NCBI GenBank assembly: GCA_025399215.1
Contig: MU621112.1
Span: forward strand, 47,443-111,442
From: Globomyces pollinis-pini
Taxonomy: Eukaryota; Chytridiomycota; Chytridiomycetes; Rhizophydiales; Globomycetaceae
Length of the DNA: 64,000 nucleotides
Direction of reading: 5' to 3'
Shown: piece after piece, positions 62,354-64,000 of the stretch
Position numbering within the stretch: position 1 is the first letter of the stretch
How the letters are laid out: every line of letters starts with the position of its first letter
Made by a program: the position numbers and the translations under genes
Notes under the pieces: model-generated
Databases searched by the model: none
Told to the model about the DNA's origin: nothing
Seen by the model: only the letters and a program-made list of their open reading frames with translations

Positions 62354-63307
62354 ATGACTTGGCCAAAGCAGATCTACGCTGGTCGAGGAGTTATTGAAGT
62401 GGATCGAATGAAATCAACCACCTTTGACTTAAACAATATCACTCCTGCTTCTAAAATGCAGCTTCGAACCCATTTTAAACGAGACGGTTATTTACTTTTA
62501 AAATCGTTTTTACCGACTGCAGAAGTTCAAGAAGTTCAAGAAATAATCAAACAGAGACTTAAAGAATCAAATTTGATTGAAAATGGACAACCCGAGTTAC
62601 AAATACCAGAGGTATTTCAAGCACCAAGTGGAAATGAAAACTGTAAAGTGGAGACCACTACAAATCCCGGATTATTGGGACAACAGGATTGGATTAAATC
62701 ACATCCATGTATGGTGAAACTACTTGAGCATCCAAATTTATACAAGTTGTTTGAAGTTTTATTCGATTCTGAAGAAATTACCACCATTCCGTACAAATGG
62801 CTAAGAGCAGTAGGTTCAAACCTTTTTACTGGTCTTCATCGAGATTCAGTTTATGTTGGACATATATCTCAAGATATTTTGACCGCATGGATACCAATAA
62901 CTTCAGTGCCAACAACTAATGGTTCATTGGTAGTCGCACCTGCTTCGCATGATTCCAAGCGCTGGAAGAGTGTGCAAAGTGAATACGATAGTTCATGTGG
63001 TAGGCAAGGTGATGGAACAAGTTCCGGGTGGTTGTGTCTAGATCCCAATGATATTATTCAAAAACTGGACGTCCAAAATCCACCAATAATTACAAAACGA
63101 AAGCAAAAATGTAGCAAAGTACAAAAGAGGACAAGTAGTCAAAGTCGGCCAAATAATGCTAAGGTTATTAGTACTCCTATATGGGTATCTGAAGATTTCG
63201 GCCCTGGCGATGTTGTTATTCTGGACCTAAATGTAATACATATGACTTCAACAAATGTCACCGAGCAATGGAGAATATCCTGTGATACTCGCTGGCTCCC
63301 AATATGA
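62354..63307 (+). CDS. PhyH-like Fe(II)/2-oxoglutarate dioxygenase
   Basis: Single exon for the domain. The family pattern starts at LRTHFKRDGYLLLKSFL. The Fe-binding HxD is LHRDSVYVGH and the distal His and Arg are VIHMTSTNVTEQWRISCD. GDVVILDLNVIHM precedes the distal site. It belongs to the phytanoyl-CoA dioxygenase superfamily; relatives act on fatty acyl-CoAs or secondary metabolites. A Lys/Gln/Ser-rich insert of about 25 residues (KRKQKCSKVQKRTSSQSRP) lies between the HxD and the distal His and is not usual. The frame is open upstream to 62276 but has no ATG there; the ATG at 62354 (MTWPKQIYAG) or at 62408 is the likely start. Confidence 0.86.
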   Translation: MTWPKQIYAGRGVIEVDRMKSTTFDLNNITPASKMQLRTHFKRDGYLLLKSFLPTAEVQEVQEIIKQRLKESNLIENGQPELQIPEVFQAPSGNENCKVETTTNPGLLGQQDWIKSHPCMVKLLEHPNLYKLFEVLFDSEEITTIPYKWLRAVGSNLFTGLHRDSVYVGHISQDILTAWIPITSVPTTNGSLVVAPASHDSKRWKSVQSEYDSSCGRQGDGTSSGWLCLDPNDIIQKLDVQNPPIITKRKQKCSKVQKRTSSQSRPNNAKVISTPIWVSEDFGPGDVVILDLNVIHMTSTNVTEQWRISCDTRWLPI

Positions 63308-63842
63308 CAAAAGTAGGGAAATAATATAAAAACAAGTAATCATTATTTATCATTAGCAATGCCTTTATGAATTATTAGTCAAACACTAATATCCTTGATA
63401 TTGTTTCAAATGTGGTAGAAATATCCCATATGTATTCAAACTTAAAGAACGGAGTAATTTAATTCTTTTAGTTCGTGTCGTTTCAACTTCTTGATTAGCC
63501 CCTCCAATATTTTACTACATCCGGAAAAGTTCACTGACTTTGGAGCGCCGCAACTCCACCACAGCCAAGGATCCGTCATTCACCGTAATGTCCCACCGCA
63601 GGCCGTTCGTGTTCTGCATTGACAGTTTTTCGTTCATTGATAGTATCGTGAGAAACGTGAGAGAAACGTGAGAGAAAGAACAGAATGAATCTTCTATCAA
63701 GATTGTAGTTTTAAGTGTAATATCCGTACTGCCAATGTCAATTTTAAAACAGGACCCCTATTTGCATCAGCTAATAATTCCTTTTTGGTTTGCCATATCC
63801 AGTTTAAGACAGGATTTGATACTTGTCACACAGACATTTTCT
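63308..63842. other. Intergenic region with local GC-rich patch and short repeats
   Basis: About 535 bases after the dioxygenase stop. It contains a GC-rich patch at about 63530-63630 that stands out from the AT-rich background, and a tandem repeat GAGAAACGTGA at about 63649-63675. Beyond the two candidate minus-strand reading frames listed here, nothing is recognised. Confidence 0.5.
63515..63640 (-). CDS. Possible small ORF in the GC-rich patch
   Basis: One minus-strand frame reads MNEKLSMQNTNGLRWDITV, then NDGSLAVVELRRSKVSELFR, and stops at 63515. A second minus-strand frame starting at an ATG near 63585 reads MTDPWLWWSCGAPKSV and continues through a basic helix-like GLIKKLKRHELKELNY to a stop at about 63450. 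The two frames overlap, and only one can be real if either is. Composition differs from the flanks. No family is recognised. It may be a gene fragment, a small protein, or a chance frame. Confidence 0.25.
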   Translation of the reverse strand, partial: SMNEKLSMQNTNGLRWDITVNDGSLAVVELRRSKVSELFRM

Positions 63843-63857
63843 TATAAAAACCCCCAC
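63843..63857 (+). promoter_or_regulatory. TATA plus CCCCCAC element of the second secreted repeat gene
   Basis: TATAAAAACCCCCAC lies 65 bases before the ATG at 63908 and differs by one base from the element at 24968-24982 upstream of the related gene. Confidence 0.65.
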
Positions 63858-63907
63858 ATTTCAACGATCTTATCAACTTCTGAACTTTAATTTATTACTT
63901 ATTTATC

Positions 63908-64000
63908 ATGCTATTATCAATTATTTTATCCTACGTCGTCTTGGCTGTCCCTGTTCAAAAGCCAGCTCAATTAAATGGTGTCTGTGGTGGATTCTTGGGA
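63908..64000 (+). CDS. Second secreted Cys-rich repeat protein (5' end only)
   Basis: The ATG at 63908 opens MLLSIILSYVVLAVPVQKP, a signal peptide, followed by AQLNGVCGGFLG, the same start as the repeat units in the protein at 24262-24924 (LNGVCGGIMG, LNGVCGGLMG). The window ends after 31 codons, so the number of repeats and the KR sites cannot be seen. The gene shares the TATA-CCCCCAC promoter element. The two genes are about 39 kb apart, so they are not a tandem duplicate. Confidence 0.8.
   Translation, partial: MLLSIILSYVVLAVPVQKPAQLNGVCGGFLG

Overview
The window is nuclear DNA from a compact, AT-rich eukaryote. Nearly every gene is a standard eukaryotic one (Sec15, ATG9, condensin, Rpn3, CSN7, PCID2, RIC1, SR-type cyclophilin, DEAD-box helicase). 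It uses the standard code and has GT-AG spliceosomal introns that are very short. The introns I could fix by keeping a conserved protein in frame are mostly 25-31 nt. Small intergenic spaces, histidine biosynthesis, small secreted Cys-rich proteins, and several coiled-coil, WD40 and IQ proteins of possible flagellar type suggest an early-diverging zoosporic fungus or a relative (a chytrid-, aphelid- or Rozella-like lineage). That placement is inference. I saw no tRNA, rRNA, transposon, CRISPR array or organellar segment.

Layout. 1-8 kb: 3' end of an unrecognised gene, exocyst Sec15, a disordered protein, histidinol-phosphate aminotransferase and a secreted RNase T2. 8-17 kb: an unknown protein, ATG9, oligosaccharyltransferase subunit Swp1/ribophorin II, a PLAC8 protein, a LigB/DODA-like dioxygenase, an SGNH hydrolase and ethanolamine-phosphate cytidylyltransferase. 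17-25 kb: Trf4-type poly(A) polymerase, condensin subunit 1 and a four-repeat secreted Cys-rich protein. 25-33 kb: Ariadne RBR ligase, VMA21, SR-cyclophilin, a short unknown, a Dbp8/DDX49 helicase, GID8 and CSN7. 33-50 kb: a block mostly of unrecognised proteins (a tandem paralog pair, a long coiled coil, a WD40 protein, a basic disordered protein) with PCID2/Thp1 and a RagA/Gtr1 GTPase among them. 50-64 kb: Rpn3, a small membrane protein, NAD-dependent glycerol-3-phosphate dehydrogenase, RIC1, insulin-degrading-enzyme-like protease, an IQ protein, a PhyH-like dioxygenase, a local GC-rich patch, and the start of a second secreted Cys-rich protein cut by the window edge.

The genes do not form operons. 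Themes recur by function: protein turnover (Ariadne, GID8, CSN7, Rpn3), membrane traffic (Sec15, RIC1, ATG9, VMA21), and nuclear or RNA work (Trf4, cyclophilin, Dbp8, PCID2, condensin). The most novel material is the secreted repeat family, which carries C-x7-C-x5-C-x18-C units, KR dipeptides after units, and a shared TATA plus CCCCCAC promoter element in both copies. Next comes the tandem paralog pair at 35.3-38.0 kb. Coordinates of multi-exon genes are start codon to stop codon spans; internal exon limits were inferred by eye.
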